This document shows, piece by piece, positions 35,301-46,656 of a DNA stretch of 64,000 nucleotides. Under the pieces are notes generated by a model. The model was not told the origin of the DNA. It searched no databases and saw only the letters and a program-made list of their open reading frames with translations. Both the position numbers and the translations under genes were made by a program. Within the stretch, counting starts at the first letter, position 1. Every line of letters starts with the position of its first letter. This DNA is from Undaria pinnatifida (Eukaryota > Sar > Phaeophyceae > Laminariales > Alariaceae). Location of the stretch: positions 14,625,016 through 14,689,015 of the forward strand of contig JABAKD010000013.1 of the NCBI GenBank assembly GCA_012845835.1. The letters are read 5' to 3'.

Positions 35301-37912
35301 TTTCATGAGCGTCCACGCAAAAAATAAGTAGTGCAGGAGACCGGGGAGTGTCTGGTGCCCCAAACAGCTCACCACCCCCTCCCGCGCACCACGAACCGGA
35401 CGCGTACTTGCCAGTGCAACCCTTCTCAGCAACGTTTTCCGGATAATTCAATGTACTTCGTCCGATTGCTCGCTTCTTCGCGGGTTGACGTTTTGCAGTG
35501 TATTGACACAGGATTTGACGAAGCATACCCTCTGTGGACGATCAGCAGCGTGGGCAGCGGGGGACTGGATTGGACCACCCAGGAAGTAGGACAGGTACGG
35601 AGTTTCGAGCGACCGACGTTCAGCACGCAAGCTCGCCCACAATACTTTCGCACCATCTGTTTCAGTTGCACCTGCATTCTCTTACCCAAGAGATTTATTC
35701 AATACGTCTAAAATGTCAAACCTACGCAACGCGGGAGCATTATGTTTTTTGAAAATTTCTACGGGATGATAGGGTGTGCGGCTTTCGCCGACGTTCTAGT
35801 CGTATCCGGTATTCAGCGCGCTGTCTTCATAAGCAGGGACGCTTGCGCCACGAGTATAGCGCTGCCGGGGCACAAAACATTTTCTTAGTGGTTTCATTAT
35901 ACCGCGAGCGGCACTGACAGGTACTTACATCGTACTTGCAATGTGTACGCCAACCTCTCGCTCTCGATCTCACTAGATGACCATTCGTTGGGGATTAGTC
36001 GGTGACAGTGCTGAACCCAACGATTTTTCCGAGGCTCTTTACCGATGGCGACATAGTTCTCCACACCACCCCGACTTCCGCTTCTTGGGCGCGTTTCAAT
36101 TTGTCGTGGCTGGTTTCACACGTGCTGTAGCATTTGTAACCGTCCTCTTATTATTGTGCACCGACCCGCTAACCTTTTCGTGTTCGTGCCCGCGCGATTT
36201 CTACCGTTGCAGGTCCTTACCATATGTGGCGTAGGCCTGGTCTTCTTCCAACTTCTGGTATATCCGCGGATCATCAAGCGAATAGGCACGTCAACGTCGC
36301 AACTCTGGGCCTCTTGTATCGCGATCCCCGTGTACCTCGCTTACCCCTTCCTCTCCCTATTGGGTGACACTGGGGATGCACTTATGGCTTCCTCGTTGGT
36401 ACTGCTGTTCTTCACCAACATCGCCGAGAACGCGGTGGGTGCCAAACCTGCCTCCATTCAGCCTTGTTTTTCGCTCAAATTCAAATCGATTCGGAGATGT
36501 TAGCGTACGATGTCGACTTTGTTTATGTTTTCTAGCGTGATCAGCATTTTGATTCCACTCTACGAATTTTCATTCAATGTCGAACATCTCAATGTTGCAG
36601 AGCGAATTCGCGTTACGCTCTCGGTGATGATGCCGGCAATCCCCTCTCATTCACCGGCGGGAAAGAAGCTAACAGTTACATCATGTTTTTTTGTTGACTA
36701 GTTTTCTATGAAGACCCCTGTCGCGTTTTGGAGAATTTAGGCTTCCTATCGCTAGGGCCTAGTGTGTAGATGCCGAAAGTTTGAGCAGCTGGGACCTTAT
36801 ATTTGAGTGAAGCGCCACACGATTGTTCCTCATGGGGGCGGGTCGAAAGAAGATGGGGGGTGGCCACGACGCCCATTGCCAACGAGCAAAATGTTTAGGA
36901 TTTTTCGCTAGCTGGACCAGTGCTATCGATTGTTCATGCGTCGCAGCGCAGAGTGGACAGCGGGAATGCCCTCAGCAAATTTTATCCCAGAGTAGACCAC
37001 GTCTTATTTGAACTGCACTCGGCCTACCTTCAATATTTTTCTTGGGACCGAATCCCGCATGCCCCTCTTTGTCTCGGAAAATCCAGTGGTACCGTGGTAC
37101 GCAGTCCACAACCTGAAATGGAGTCGGCCACGAAGCCGGTGGTGCCCGCGATGCACAGCCCTGTATAGTATAGAAAAAACTCCTCCACCGTTGATTTCGA
37201 GCCCGCCGTGATCGCTTGCGGTAGAGGCAAGTGGGCCTTCATGGATTTTGTTGTCCTATATTTCTTCCTTCTGCAAGACAAAGCGGCATGTAAGGAACAG
37301 GCGGTAGCATCCAGTAGCACAATCATTGGATGGACTACGTTTGCCCGCCCGTTCGTTTTGCCTGGACGTTTTCAGTGTTGAGTGTCACGCTGTTAAGCGC
37401 GTCTGCCAAGCTTAACCCATCAACGTTGCTCTGCGGCAGCAGGGCATCGCCGTGCGTGCACGGATGTCAAGGCATCTCTAACGCGTTACCCCCTCGCCGC
37501 TCCCTTCCCTCTGCCCCCACCCACCATTCCTCCTTGTGCTGCACCTAACCTTTCCCTCCCTAAACAGATGTTCACTAACATTTCTCTGGCGGTCAACAAC
37601 GCGGTGCATCCTTCCCAACGTGGCACCCTCAACGGCCTCTCGATGATGCTGGGATCGCTGGCAACATCAGCCGGCCCGACGATCTTCTCCGTCATTTTTG
37701 CTTGGTCCATCAACAAACCCCGCCCTTTCCCATTGGATCGCCATCTCATTTTCTGCCTCTTCGGCCTTGGCATGTTCGTCGTCACGGCCACGACCTGGAA
37801 CCTCGTTATCTCCCCCGGCGAGAAAAAGCGAGAGGGCCATGCCGCTTCGTCTGTAGCAGTGGCCGATGAGGCCACCGGTGCCGAAGAGGGTGGTCTGGTC
37901 TCTGGGAAGTAA
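29377..37912 (+). CDS. MFS transporter, ZIF1/ZIFL-like (9 exons)
   Basis: Exons: 29377-29602, 30217-30400, 31143-31246, 31873-31978, 32937-33047, 33995-34496, 35499-35594, 36213-36434, 37568-37912. All eight introns are GT-AG, 568-1132 bp, and phases match, giving 1896 bp and 631 residues. Residues 1-37 are a polar N-terminus. TM1 spans about 38-60 and ends in LFPYAGYMV, and TM2 follows GYYAGYLSSAF. MFS motif A is GRFADTYGR (about 99-107). GLVIGSGLGGLLAEP is the family's TM5 signature and FLEETLD ends the first half. Residues about 250-390 form a long polar central loop, and the second six helices include ALMASS and SQRGTLNGLSMMLGS. Co-linearity with plant ZIF1/ZIFL proteins is clear with no missing segment. 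Those proteins act at vacuolar or plasma membranes in zinc/nicotianamine or K+ handling, but substrate and location here are unknown. The start is the first in-frame ATG before TM1. No stops or frameshifts were seen, so it is probably functional. Confidence 0.9.
33120..33215. repeat. TATAG microsatellite inside intron 5 of the transporter
   Basis: About 18 imperfect units of TATAG or TACAG (TATAGTATAATATAGTATAG). Intronic, with no effect on the reading frame. Confidence 0.9.
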
Positions 37913-39147
37913 AGAGCCGGCCTTGTCGAACGGCGACGTGGATGTCGGCGGCCTGGGTCTCCGCTGGATACCCAGAGGCGGCATTTACGTATGGTAAAAT
38001 GTCTTCTCCGACATTGAAAGAATATGGTTTGGACAGTGCATCCGTTCTCACCTTGTGTGGGGAAGAAACCTGGGTCTCAAGGAGCGCGAACAACAACCCG
38101 GCAGTTGGAGGTATTGGCGGACTCTTATGGAGAGCGGTTTGCTCGTCTCGACGTTTGAAAATCATCCGGACCTAAAGGATGTGGGCATGAAAGAGTCATG
38201 GAACTCGTACGTGGGCACCGATGCCGGCGTGCGTCATGTACGTATGCACACTCAAAGTATCGGGAATGGTGTGCGAACGAAGAAGATCATGTTGCTGTTG
38301 CATTGAGAACGAAGAGGCCTTCGTACATGGGCGTATGGCAGACATGATGGGGTTCGAACGGGTGGAGCGTTAGCGCCGCACGTACCGTAGTTGTGACGGA
38401 GTATGTATGTGGGGGCAGGATGAAAGGCGGGCAAAACGCGACGAGCCGCAGAATGCTGGGTGCGCTGGGCGATGGCTAAAGTTGTTTCGTATCATAGCAG
38501 TGTGTGTTGGTAAAATATGCCCCTTGAGCAAGAGCTTCAGTCCGTATCTGACGTACAGGTCTTGCTGTGTGCGACAGGACTGGAGAGATAGATTTAAAAC
38601 CTCAAAAGACTAGCCGCCCTGTTCGATATTTACTCCACGGAGATAGAACTATGTGTGTGTTTTACCCGGTGAGCATTGCCTGTTTTTTTGTCTGTGTAAT
38701 GTTCCACACACACAGTTTGAAGTGCATTGTGTTTTTGGTACGTCTTATTTGCACGTTTTTACTTTCGTGTTTGAGTTTTCTATAAGACCGGCACGATAGA
38801 ATTTTCCGGGATAATATTATCGGTATTTGAATACGTTGGATTCTTCATGAAACCCGTCAGAAACCTTTTACGACACACTGATATGCTGTAGCACACGATT
38901 TTCAAAGAGTAGACAAAGGGAAGCTCTTCGTGCAGGTGCGTAGTCGGAGCTTGATTACTTACAGCCCAAAATTCGGTTTCGATCAGCCCGTGCACTAACT
39001 GGGCAATGCCGACGAATGTCGGGCTACTCGCAGGGAAACCCTGTTGCGTGATGTTGTACAGTACCTCCTATACAGGGCGCCGTAGGGTCTTTCGAGGTAC
39101 CTCGTCAGACCTAGCTATTTACACCTCAGAAAGGGGATTTAAGTAGC
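37913..39147. other. transporter 3' flank; no gene recognised
   Basis: No clear AATAAA signal close to the stop at 37912. GGTTCGAACGGG near 38350 resembles a box B, but no tRNA folds around it. Only short ORFs. Confidence 0.4.
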
Positions 39148-39436
39148 GCAGTTCTCGTATAAACGTATTATAAGCTTTCTTCATCGCACTTGGTTGAAGG
39201 TGCACGCATAAAATACACGCACACGATCCTGGAAGAAGCAAACTATATAACGGAGAATATTCTGATGTCTCCCGAACATTTTTAAGTTGTGCGGTTCTCG
39301 TGTTCTAAACGTATCAGGTATTTATTACAAGCATCTTCGTCGCACCTGGCTGATGGTGCATGAAATGAAAATGCAGGGACCTGGAATAGAGGAAGTACAT
39401 GAAGGAGAATATTCTGATATCTCCCGAACATTACGT
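39148..39436. repeat. two tandem copies of a ~145-bp unit
   Basis: Copy 1 (from GCAGTTCTCGTATAAACGTA at 39148) and copy 2 (from GCGGTTCTCGTGTTCTAAAC at 39293) share AAGC-TCTTC-TCGCAC-TGG, GGTGCA and GGAGAATATTCTGATRTCTC, ending CCCGAACATT. Confidence 0.85.
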
Positions 39437-41483
39437 GTAATGGATGATGCGTGCAGTAGTGTGCAAACTTTATCAGGATATCGGCAGGGGCGCGTGTGCA
39501 CACGCCTGGTATCGAGGCCCTTTTTCGGGAGGCGGCAACGGATAAGCTTGATTTCAGGAAAGAGTCTTCATTGGCAGAGACGCCTCGGGAATCGCACGGT
39601 TGTTGCGGATGTGAGGCGAAGCGTACACGCATCTCTGTCGAATAGAGTGGAGTGCCCCATGATCGGCGGTTAGTCCGACCGACAATGTACTGTTTTATCG
39701 TGAATAAGAGGTTGGCCGTTTTCGAGCATTGCAGTACACGACATTGCCTCTCCAGCAGGCCAGGGTTATTCGCGGACACCACCACAATCCTGTATTTATG
39801 GCTGAAAAATTGTCAATGTTTGATATGGGCACTGCCCAGTCCACCTTGAACACAACTTCGCATATTTGAGTGGAGGACGGGAACACAATATGTTTGCCTG
39901 TTTGCTCTGCTGTCGATGACAAGATAAACGGGCCGGATTTGACGCTTGTTCGGCTACTACAACCTGTTTTGGCGATATGCCAAGAACCTCGAACTCCAGG
40001 AGCACTTCCGGGTTGATGAAGATCGGTTTGAACTCTGGCGAAACCAATATCATCCCTACGTCCTCTCAGGACAAAGTTCGTTGGATTCCCGTTTGCCTTG
40101 ACGGTCGTGCCGGCTTGGCCTGGGCATGGTAAATTCCATTGTCAGCCCGCCTGGCAGAGACTGCAGTACTTCCTGAGCAGCTCCCCATCAATCTTGCCCG
40201 CGGGAGCGCCACCATCGCTCGCACATACTGCTGTTGTCTTGCCGCAACTTTTCCTACTTAAGGAAGCGTTGGATCTACCCTGGTTGCCCGAATGGCCTCT
40301 ACCGTGACGTCGATAGCCACGCCAACCAGTGCCGACACACGCACTGCCACCGTCGCGACCATTTCTCCCGGTCTCACCGGCACAAAGCGTGTGAACACAA
40401 GCTACTGTTTTCTCTTGGAGTTCCCCGACTGGGGGATATCCAACACGTTTCAACATGCCCAATGCCCTTTCATTTCGCAGATGTAGCAAGGAGGTGCTAA
40501 ATCGCTCCGTACCTAGACGAAGAGGGGGTACTCAAGGCTTCCATCGCCCAGGTCTGCACGGAAAATGTTGCCTGAATTGAACGCTGACTAAAGAAAGTAG
40601 TTTCGTCAGCATGCTTGTTCTGTATGGAGCTCAAATTTTCGAGGTAGGCGGGTGATGCTGTAATAATGGTTGTAACCTCACCCTGAGTGTTAGCATTGAG
40701 CAAGCGTAAACCGATGACCCGGGGCGTTACTATGTGGCCGGGGAATATTTTGGGAAAGAAATCAAGCCTCTTTGCCCTCCGTGGCGTAGCACAATACCCG
40801 AAAAAATCCACCAACCTACACACAAATCAACGTGTAGCGTCAAGCTTAGCCTGAACATCCGCCTGACCAATGTAATCTACGCTTCGTCTTACATGGTCGT
40901 CAGTAAGCTAACCCACCATCGCCGCGTACATATCCGCACAGCGAGCTGATGTACACGCAGTAATCTTAAACATGATAGCATGGCACTCGTTCGAGTAGCT
41001 GGGCGATCACATTTTGTTTTCAAGCAGAACGTCCTGAACATTTATGCTTCTCTGACCGTCGAATAATGCCTGAATTGTTGTTGCCCAATCTATGTATTCG
41101 ACCCTCCGTCTTACCGGGGAGAGCCCGAGCCGTCCCCGGGAGAGGCTTTTCTCGCCCCCCGCTCGCCAAGTTGGGAAATGTCGGCCGTTGTGTCACCGAA
41201 GACACGGAAGGGTTATGTGTGAGGTAGGCGTGGCACGGGGGTGCGGTCGCTGGGGGCCGAGTGGCGAGCGGTAGCGCGGGTCATGCCAAATGAATACTGG
41301 AACCGAAAGTTTTTTAAGATCCAAAATGAGGCGAATAGTACTACGTTAGCGTAATAGGTAATAACGATAATAGGTTCCGGAAATTGCAGAGCTTCATATG
41401 CTTGAGGAAAGTCCAACACACGCAAATTGTACTGCTATTAAAAAAACGTAGAGGGTTTCCACTATAAAAATGCAAAACATTAG
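39437..41483. other. no intact gene; possible degraded retroelement on the minus strand
   Basis: On the minus strand near 40490-40455 a frame reads CYICEMKGHWAC, which resembles the start of a retroviral-type CCHC knuckle (C-x2-C-x4-H). Downstream on that strand, around 40053-39930, is the protein-like stretch INPEVLLEFEVLGISPKQ. Frames are broken and no protease or RT motif is found, so this stays a weak suggestion. Confidence 0.25.
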
Positions 41484-41701
41484 AACTGTAACCTTCCGCC
41501 AAGAATGTGGGGTTTGGTGGAGGCGTTTTGGAATTCGGAAAGAACGGGGATACTAGACTCACGAGAGGATAGCCCATTGGCAGAGCGTTGAGCCACGAGA
41601 CCACCCGCCGCCCTGATCATAGACCGCCGTCGTGGTAGCACCGGTGTGACTTCGTAGCAGAGGGGCCGGCAGCGTGCCCATCACAATTGATCAACTTTTC
41701 C
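41484..41701 (+). repeat. split direct repeat A1 (left end of element)
   Basis: From AACTGTAACCTTCCGCCA to GATCAACTTTTCC; about 85% similar by eye to A2 at 47848-48066. It contains GGATAGCCCATTGGCAGAGCG (41567-41587), reminiscent of a tRNA D-arm region. Similarity stops sharply on the right. The left limit may extend a few tens of bases further. Confidence 0.85.
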
Positions 41702-41879
41702 ATGGCGGACAGAGGAGCTGAGGTCATTGATGTGGGAGGTGGGCTCGGGGGTGACCAGGCCCTACCTCCTCCTATCGGCATCCTGCCGGCATGAGGCAAC
41801 GGCCAAGGCGGAGGGGCGGTCGCGAATGCCCCTGTAGCCCCAGCCTCAATGGCCTTGCTCCAGTAGGTGCTGGTGACCT

Positions 41880-43180
41880 AAGAGGCGATCGTGGGACGGC
41901 TGGCCTGCGTGGAGAACAACCAGGCCCAGCCGCTACAGCAGCAGCAACAGCCGGTGGCCGCCCAGTCCCCGGGCGGTATACCCTTGGGAGGCTTGATGGC
42001 CCCATGTGCGGCAGTGGCGATGGGAGGGCAGCATCCCCCTGCGCCTCAAGACGCCCTCCAGCAGGCTGCGGTTACTGCGGGAGTCAAGGCCAACGCAAAA
42101 CAGGCCGCCGACCTTTGGAGTGCCAAAGAAGAAGCAAAATTCTTCATCGCCCGCGAAGTTTATTACATGCCGGAGGACATCGATCGTGCCCTCCTCCTCC
42201 TGGTGCTCGACAAGGTGGCCCACGTCTCTGAAAAGGCCATCACGCAACTCAAGGCTTTGTCTGAATTCGCGGTGCCAGCACGCGAGACGCTCCTGGCGGA
42301 TGCCTGCTGACGTTAATTTCACCACGTTGGTCGCGGCTTTCATGGCAACCCTCGAATATGGCATGGAGGGAGCGCAGGCGGTGTGCAAAGGCAGGGTGAG
42401 CCACTTACGGGGCGAGCTAGAAGCAGTGCAGAAGTCAGTGGAGGTCAACCTCCGGCGCCATTTCAGCATCCTCAACCAGTACTCGGTTAAGGTCCACGAG
42501 CTGCTACTGAAAGCAATGAACGGTGACCTGAACGACGCGATGACAGCACTCACGACGCAGGGAGGGGTCCTCTGCCGGAAACACCCGTACGCCGCCTCTC
42601 CGCCGGTACGGGGGTGCCCATGCTCACGCCGACCTTCACGCGGCTGCGGGAGCTGGTGGGGGAAGGCGCCGCAGCCGGTCTCGTGGAACGCATGGATGTT
42701 TAGAGGCAGCCCTCCGACAAGGCAGCAGGCTAGGTCGGGGGAAATGGAAGGGGGCCTCAGGCTCGAGTAGCCAGCGTATGGCCCCTACGCAAGGTCGGGT
42801 CAGCGGCGGCGGGTTGCCTGCATCATTCAAGGTTCGCATGCAGGACCGCTCTACTCCCCCCGAGGTATGTGGTTACGCGTGGCGCGGGGTCCCGTGCCCG
42901 CGGGTGAACTGTTCGTTTGCCCACCCATTCCCCACACAGCAGCAACCGCAACCGCAGCAAGCCCTCCCACCGCCGCCACCGCCTCCCCCGTCGCCACCGC
43001 AACAGCCGCATCAAGCAGCCGCAGCAGCGGGAAGGACGGGAGAAGGAGGGAGAGACGGAGCGCAGCGCCAACCGAGCGTCGCGCGCTACATTCGAAAACT
43101 TACGGGAGGCGGCAGGGGCGGAGCGCGGAGCAGGACGGGGCTCTGGAATCAACTGACAGTACGGGCGTGCCGTTAGGCAG
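41880..43180 (+). pseudogene. gag-like ORF of the PAT element with CCCH zinc finger (frameshifted)
   Basis: The N-terminal part (frame through 42310) is Gln/Pro-rich, then helical: AKQAADLWSAKEEAKFFI, EDIDRALLLLVLDKVA. A shift near 42300 leads to VNFTTLVAAFMATLEYG and LRGELEAVQKSVEVNLRR, probably coiled-coil. A further shift leads to 42778-43176, where C-x8-C-x4-C-x3-H (Cys codons 42868, 42895, 42910; His 42922) forms a CCCH finger. It is followed by a run of prolines and a basic Gly/Arg tail. The nucleic-acid-binding module near the C-terminus of the first ORF suggests a Gag role. No ATG is obvious at the left and the true start is uncertain. Confidence 0.6.
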
Positions 43181-43807
43181 AGCCGACCGAAGCGGGGGCA
43201 GGGGCGCAGGAACAATGAATATCATTCGCAAACGCCAGGAGGTACGCGGGATTCCTCCACGCACCTACTCCTGGGTCGGTGTCACCCGCCCTGTTTCGAG
43301 GTGAGAGTCAAGAGTCCGAGAAGCACTTTCAGGGAGTCAAACAGCAGAACGTTCGAAGCAGAGTATACGCAGAAAAAGCAAGACACCAAAATTTAGGAAT
43401 CAGATTGCCGCGTACCAGTACGCAGCAGTGACAAACCAGAAGAAGGGAGTATTTGATGAAAGGGACGAGAGGGAGAGTTTGACTTGCCAGTATAGCGACG
43501 ACTTAACCTATAAGTCTGAACAGAGGGTCTGCAGATTTCCCCACTTTCTGTCGAATCGGGGAACCGAGGTCGCAGAAGGTTCAGCACAGCAGGCTTGGTG
43601 TCAGCAGCGGCTCTGCAGATTGCCCCCTTCCGTCGAAAACCGAGACAGCGTCCGCTTCACGGAAGACTCACAAAAAAGCGCAAACCAGCTCGAGCAGAGT
43701 GCCAGTTTACTTCACTTTCAGGGGGACTGAACTAGGATCGTTCACGCAGAAGGCTCAGATCAGAACGGCCGTTCACCCACTCAGTACAGCAGAATCCCCA
43801 CACAGAA

Positions 43808-44045
43808 GATGTCGTTGGGTAGCCTCCACCAGTACGGGGCGGCACCACACCCACCGCTAAGGTGGGACCACAGGCACAGTGCAGAGCAGGCAGATTGGCG
43901 CGAACTGTACCGGCAAGCCCACACAGCAGTACAAAAGATGCCGTTGGGTACCCCCCACCAGTATGGGGCGGCACCACCCCCACCGCTAAGGTGGGAGCAC
44001 AAGCACAGTGCAGATCAGGCAGAGTGACACGAACGGTACGAGCCG
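43808..44045. repeat. ~127-bp direct repeat inside the PAT element
   Basis: GATGTCGTTGGGTAGCC...CACCAGTACGGGGCGGCACC (from 43808) recurs as GATGCCGTTGGGTACCC...CACCAGTATGGGGCGGCACC (from 43937). Both continue through CCACCGCTAAGGTGGGA and GGCAGA. It lies between gag and RT. Any coding role is unclear. Confidence 0.85.
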
Positions 44046-44267
44046 TCCGTGCACCAACCAGATAATAGCATGTTCGTTCCGGCCGATTCGCGGGACAGTA
44101 GCGGGTCAGCACGCTCACGGCTTCCTTGTGGTGTATCGCTCAGTCGAATTAGAACAGAACGCGTGGTACAGCAATAGCACGCAGAAAAAGAAAGACTTTG
44201 AAAAGATTACCTCGAGGCACAAGAAAGAGGACATGTCCTGTACAAGCTAGCGCAAATTTGAACAACC

Positions 44268-45515
44268 ATGATGCGAAATAACAGAGGAGTCGTGAGAGAC
44301 GTAGCACGAGCAGTAGGAACATCCCCGGTAGCAACGCCGACAGACCCCTCACCGATGCAGCGATACCTCGGAGACTTGAAAGGCTTCGGGGCAGTGAACG
44401 AGATAGTCTCGATGATTACAGGAGGTTTACTTGTGAACGCGGTCACGACGGATGTTGACCTTAAGCGCGCGTTACAGTACGGAAATCACCGCAGCGTCAA
44501 CGAGCACCTGCCAGCCGTGTGGAAGAAACTGGGAAGACGTAAGACGTCAAAAATGTTTAGTGATACTAAAATCAGCTGCGTACGAAATCCCGAATCCATG
44601 AGTCTCGCCATTGGCGGCCGTTGTGATACACAAGATGCGAGTAATCAATGACTTCTCGTTCGACGAAAAGAGCAGAGAAAAGAAGGGAGGATTTAGCAGA
44701 AACACTGACCCGGATACCGAACCCCAATGCCTGTGCGCCCTGGCGCTGCCCAAGTTTCTCGCCGAACCAATGGCACTCAGAAAAATGTTCCCGGAAAAGC
44801 GAATTCTGATGAACAAGGCTGATGTGACCGACGCTTTTCGCAACGTCCGGGTAGACCCGGACGAAGCCCGCGTTTTTTCCTACACCATAGGAAGCTGGTA
44901 GTGATCGACTTCCATTTGGCGGCAGGGTGGTCTGGGTTGCCTGGATTCTGGGGCGTCATGTCGTCAGCCGCCGAGCACACGCACTGCAACACCACGACCA
45001 ATTCAACCCAATTGTTGGAAGAAGGAAAAGGAACGATGCCCCACATAAAGGTCGTGGATCGGTGGGCAGATGGAAAACCCACCCCGATTTCGCCGAACGC
45101 AAAATTCTGAGCGCACGCTGAGGGAGAAATAGGCAATCCATTTTTCGCGACCGTGTATACAGATGATTACTTAATGATTAAGGTGCAACACTCAGACGAC
45201 GACCCGACCGCTCTGATCGCGTCGGCCTCGTTAGCCTCGCATCATGTGCGGTTGTTCGGACAGGGGGAGGAAGGCGTAACGCCTATCCTAGCCCCGAAGA
45301 AGATCGCAAACTGGGACACCACGATTGATGCCCTAGGGTTCACTATCTTCTCGCACACTATGAGAATATCGTTTCTACGTGAAAACGCCGACGCGATAAA
45401 GAGGTTGCTGCGCGAGCAGTGGCCAGCGGACCGCAAGCAAACGAACAGTGGGGAATTTCTCAGCATGGCCGGGAAGTTGTGGAACCTCACGTACGTAGTG
45501 CGAGCGGGCGAATAG
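44268..45515 (+). pseudogene. DIRS-type reverse transcriptase (frameshifted)
   Basis: Segments in three frames align in order with DIRS-order RTs: a 5' part (44268-44651); fingers/palm with VIHKMRVINDFSF and KADVTDAFRNVRVDPDEAR (catalytic Asp at 44821); a segment with GWSGLPGFWGVMSSA (44927-45000), matching the conserved FGWRGSPGFW region; and VYTDDYLMIKVQ (active-site YTDD at 45156-45167) followed by APKKIANWDTTIDALGF. Catalytic Asp residues are present. Indels near 44605, 44890 and 45110 separate the frames. It would copy element RNA into the circular DNA used by the recombinase. Confidence 0.8.
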
Positions 45516-45559
45516 TTCGTGTGGATACCTCTGCGGCTTACGGGGTTGCACGACTCGTC

Positions 45560-46240
45560 AGGTGGCAAAAAACCATAATCATACGGTGGAACTCGGTAGA
45601 GAGTATCACGCCAACCTCCTCTTTTGGAAATGGGCGATCGACCACGAGCTACTGCTAGAGGGAGGGGCTCTAAGTGCTCCATACTACACGGCGATAAAAC
45701 GGCCCGCCAAAAGAAACTACTTATATCCGACGCCAGGTTTGACGCGGTGGGCGGTTTCTGCGTTGAGAGGAAGGTGTTTTGGACGTATGACTTGCCGCGA
45801 GAACTAACTACCGAGCTCAAAAGAAAAGCCGAACTTGGGGAGACGTGCACCATCACAATCAACCTGTTAGAGTTGCTGGGAATGGTTGTGACAGGGTGGG
45901 TCATGCTCGAATTAGTAGGAGACAGGCCGGACGCGGCAGGGGACCCGATACTGATGAGAGGCGATAACATGGCCGCGGGGTCGTGGATCTCTCGATGCGG
46001 TGGGACGAGGGACAAAAAGGGGTGCTTACTCATGTGAATGCTCGGACGCCTCGAACTTATAGAGGGGTGGAACCCCACGGCAAAACATTTTCCGGGCGCG
46101 CAAAACACCCTAGCGGATGGTATCTCGCGTTGGTCCCCGTTGGTATTGGCAGACAAGGTCAGAGAGCTAACCAACTCCAGCGAATGGTCCCAACAGGACA
46201 TCGGGTCACGGGGTTCGGGGATTTTAGATACATAATACTT
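45560..46240 (+). pseudogene. RNase H domain of the PAT element (frameshifted)
   Basis: Fused downstream of RT. RFDAVGGFCVERKVFWTYDL carries the first acidic residue, TINLLELLGMVVTGWVM the glutamate strand, and ILMRGDNMAAGSWISR the central Asp. After a frame break near 46035 the terminal motif HFPGAQNTLADGISRW follows (46086-46133). The order and the His-x-Pro-Gly...Ala-Asp ending are typical of DIRS/Ngaro RNase H. A 341-codon open frame on the opposite strand (45242-46267) overlaps RT and RNase H and is treated as a shadow. Confidence 0.75.
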
Positions 46241-46656
46241 CAGACTACAAATATCCTTAGCAAGCACGACGCTATTTTGTGGACCCTGATAACGAAAGAA
46301 TAACGCATAACCGATTAACTCACGCGGTCGTTGCTATGCACGTCCCGCGCTGAGGGTACAGCTTGCACGCTCCGTGTATACCCATCGCCCCACATACTTC
46401 ATACATAATGCATGTGCGTCGCTCACCATGTTGCATGCGTTGCGCGCGTATGACTCTTGCTCAACATACGGCATGCATGCGGTACGCCCACGGACGTCGC
46501 AGGTACAGAGGACAACACGGGAGAAAGGAAGGATGAGGTTGCACGCTTGGTCGAAACTCTTGCGTTTGGGTCGGTTGGGCAGAGTACTCAGAAGAACTAC
46601 TTTGAAAGTGGAGCACCTGGGTAAAAGAGAGGAAAGCGCACTGCGAAGGGTTAAGG

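Noticed and set aside
38350-38375. Box-B-like GGTTCGAAC suggesting a tRNA gene
   Set aside because: The motif is palindromic and neither strand has a box A at the right distance or a foldable cloverleaf.
39282-39785. 167-codon minus-strand ORF
   Set aside because: It covers part of a tandem repeat, has no recognisable domain, and has competing plus-strand frames.
41933-42553. 206-codon minus-strand ORF
   Set aside because: It is antisense to the helical gag-like frame of the PAT element and is best explained as a shadow.
45242-46267. 341-codon minus-strand ORF
   Set aside because: It is exactly antisense to RT and RNase H with clear catalytic motifs on the plus strand. Its translation has no recognisable domain, so it is a shadow frame.
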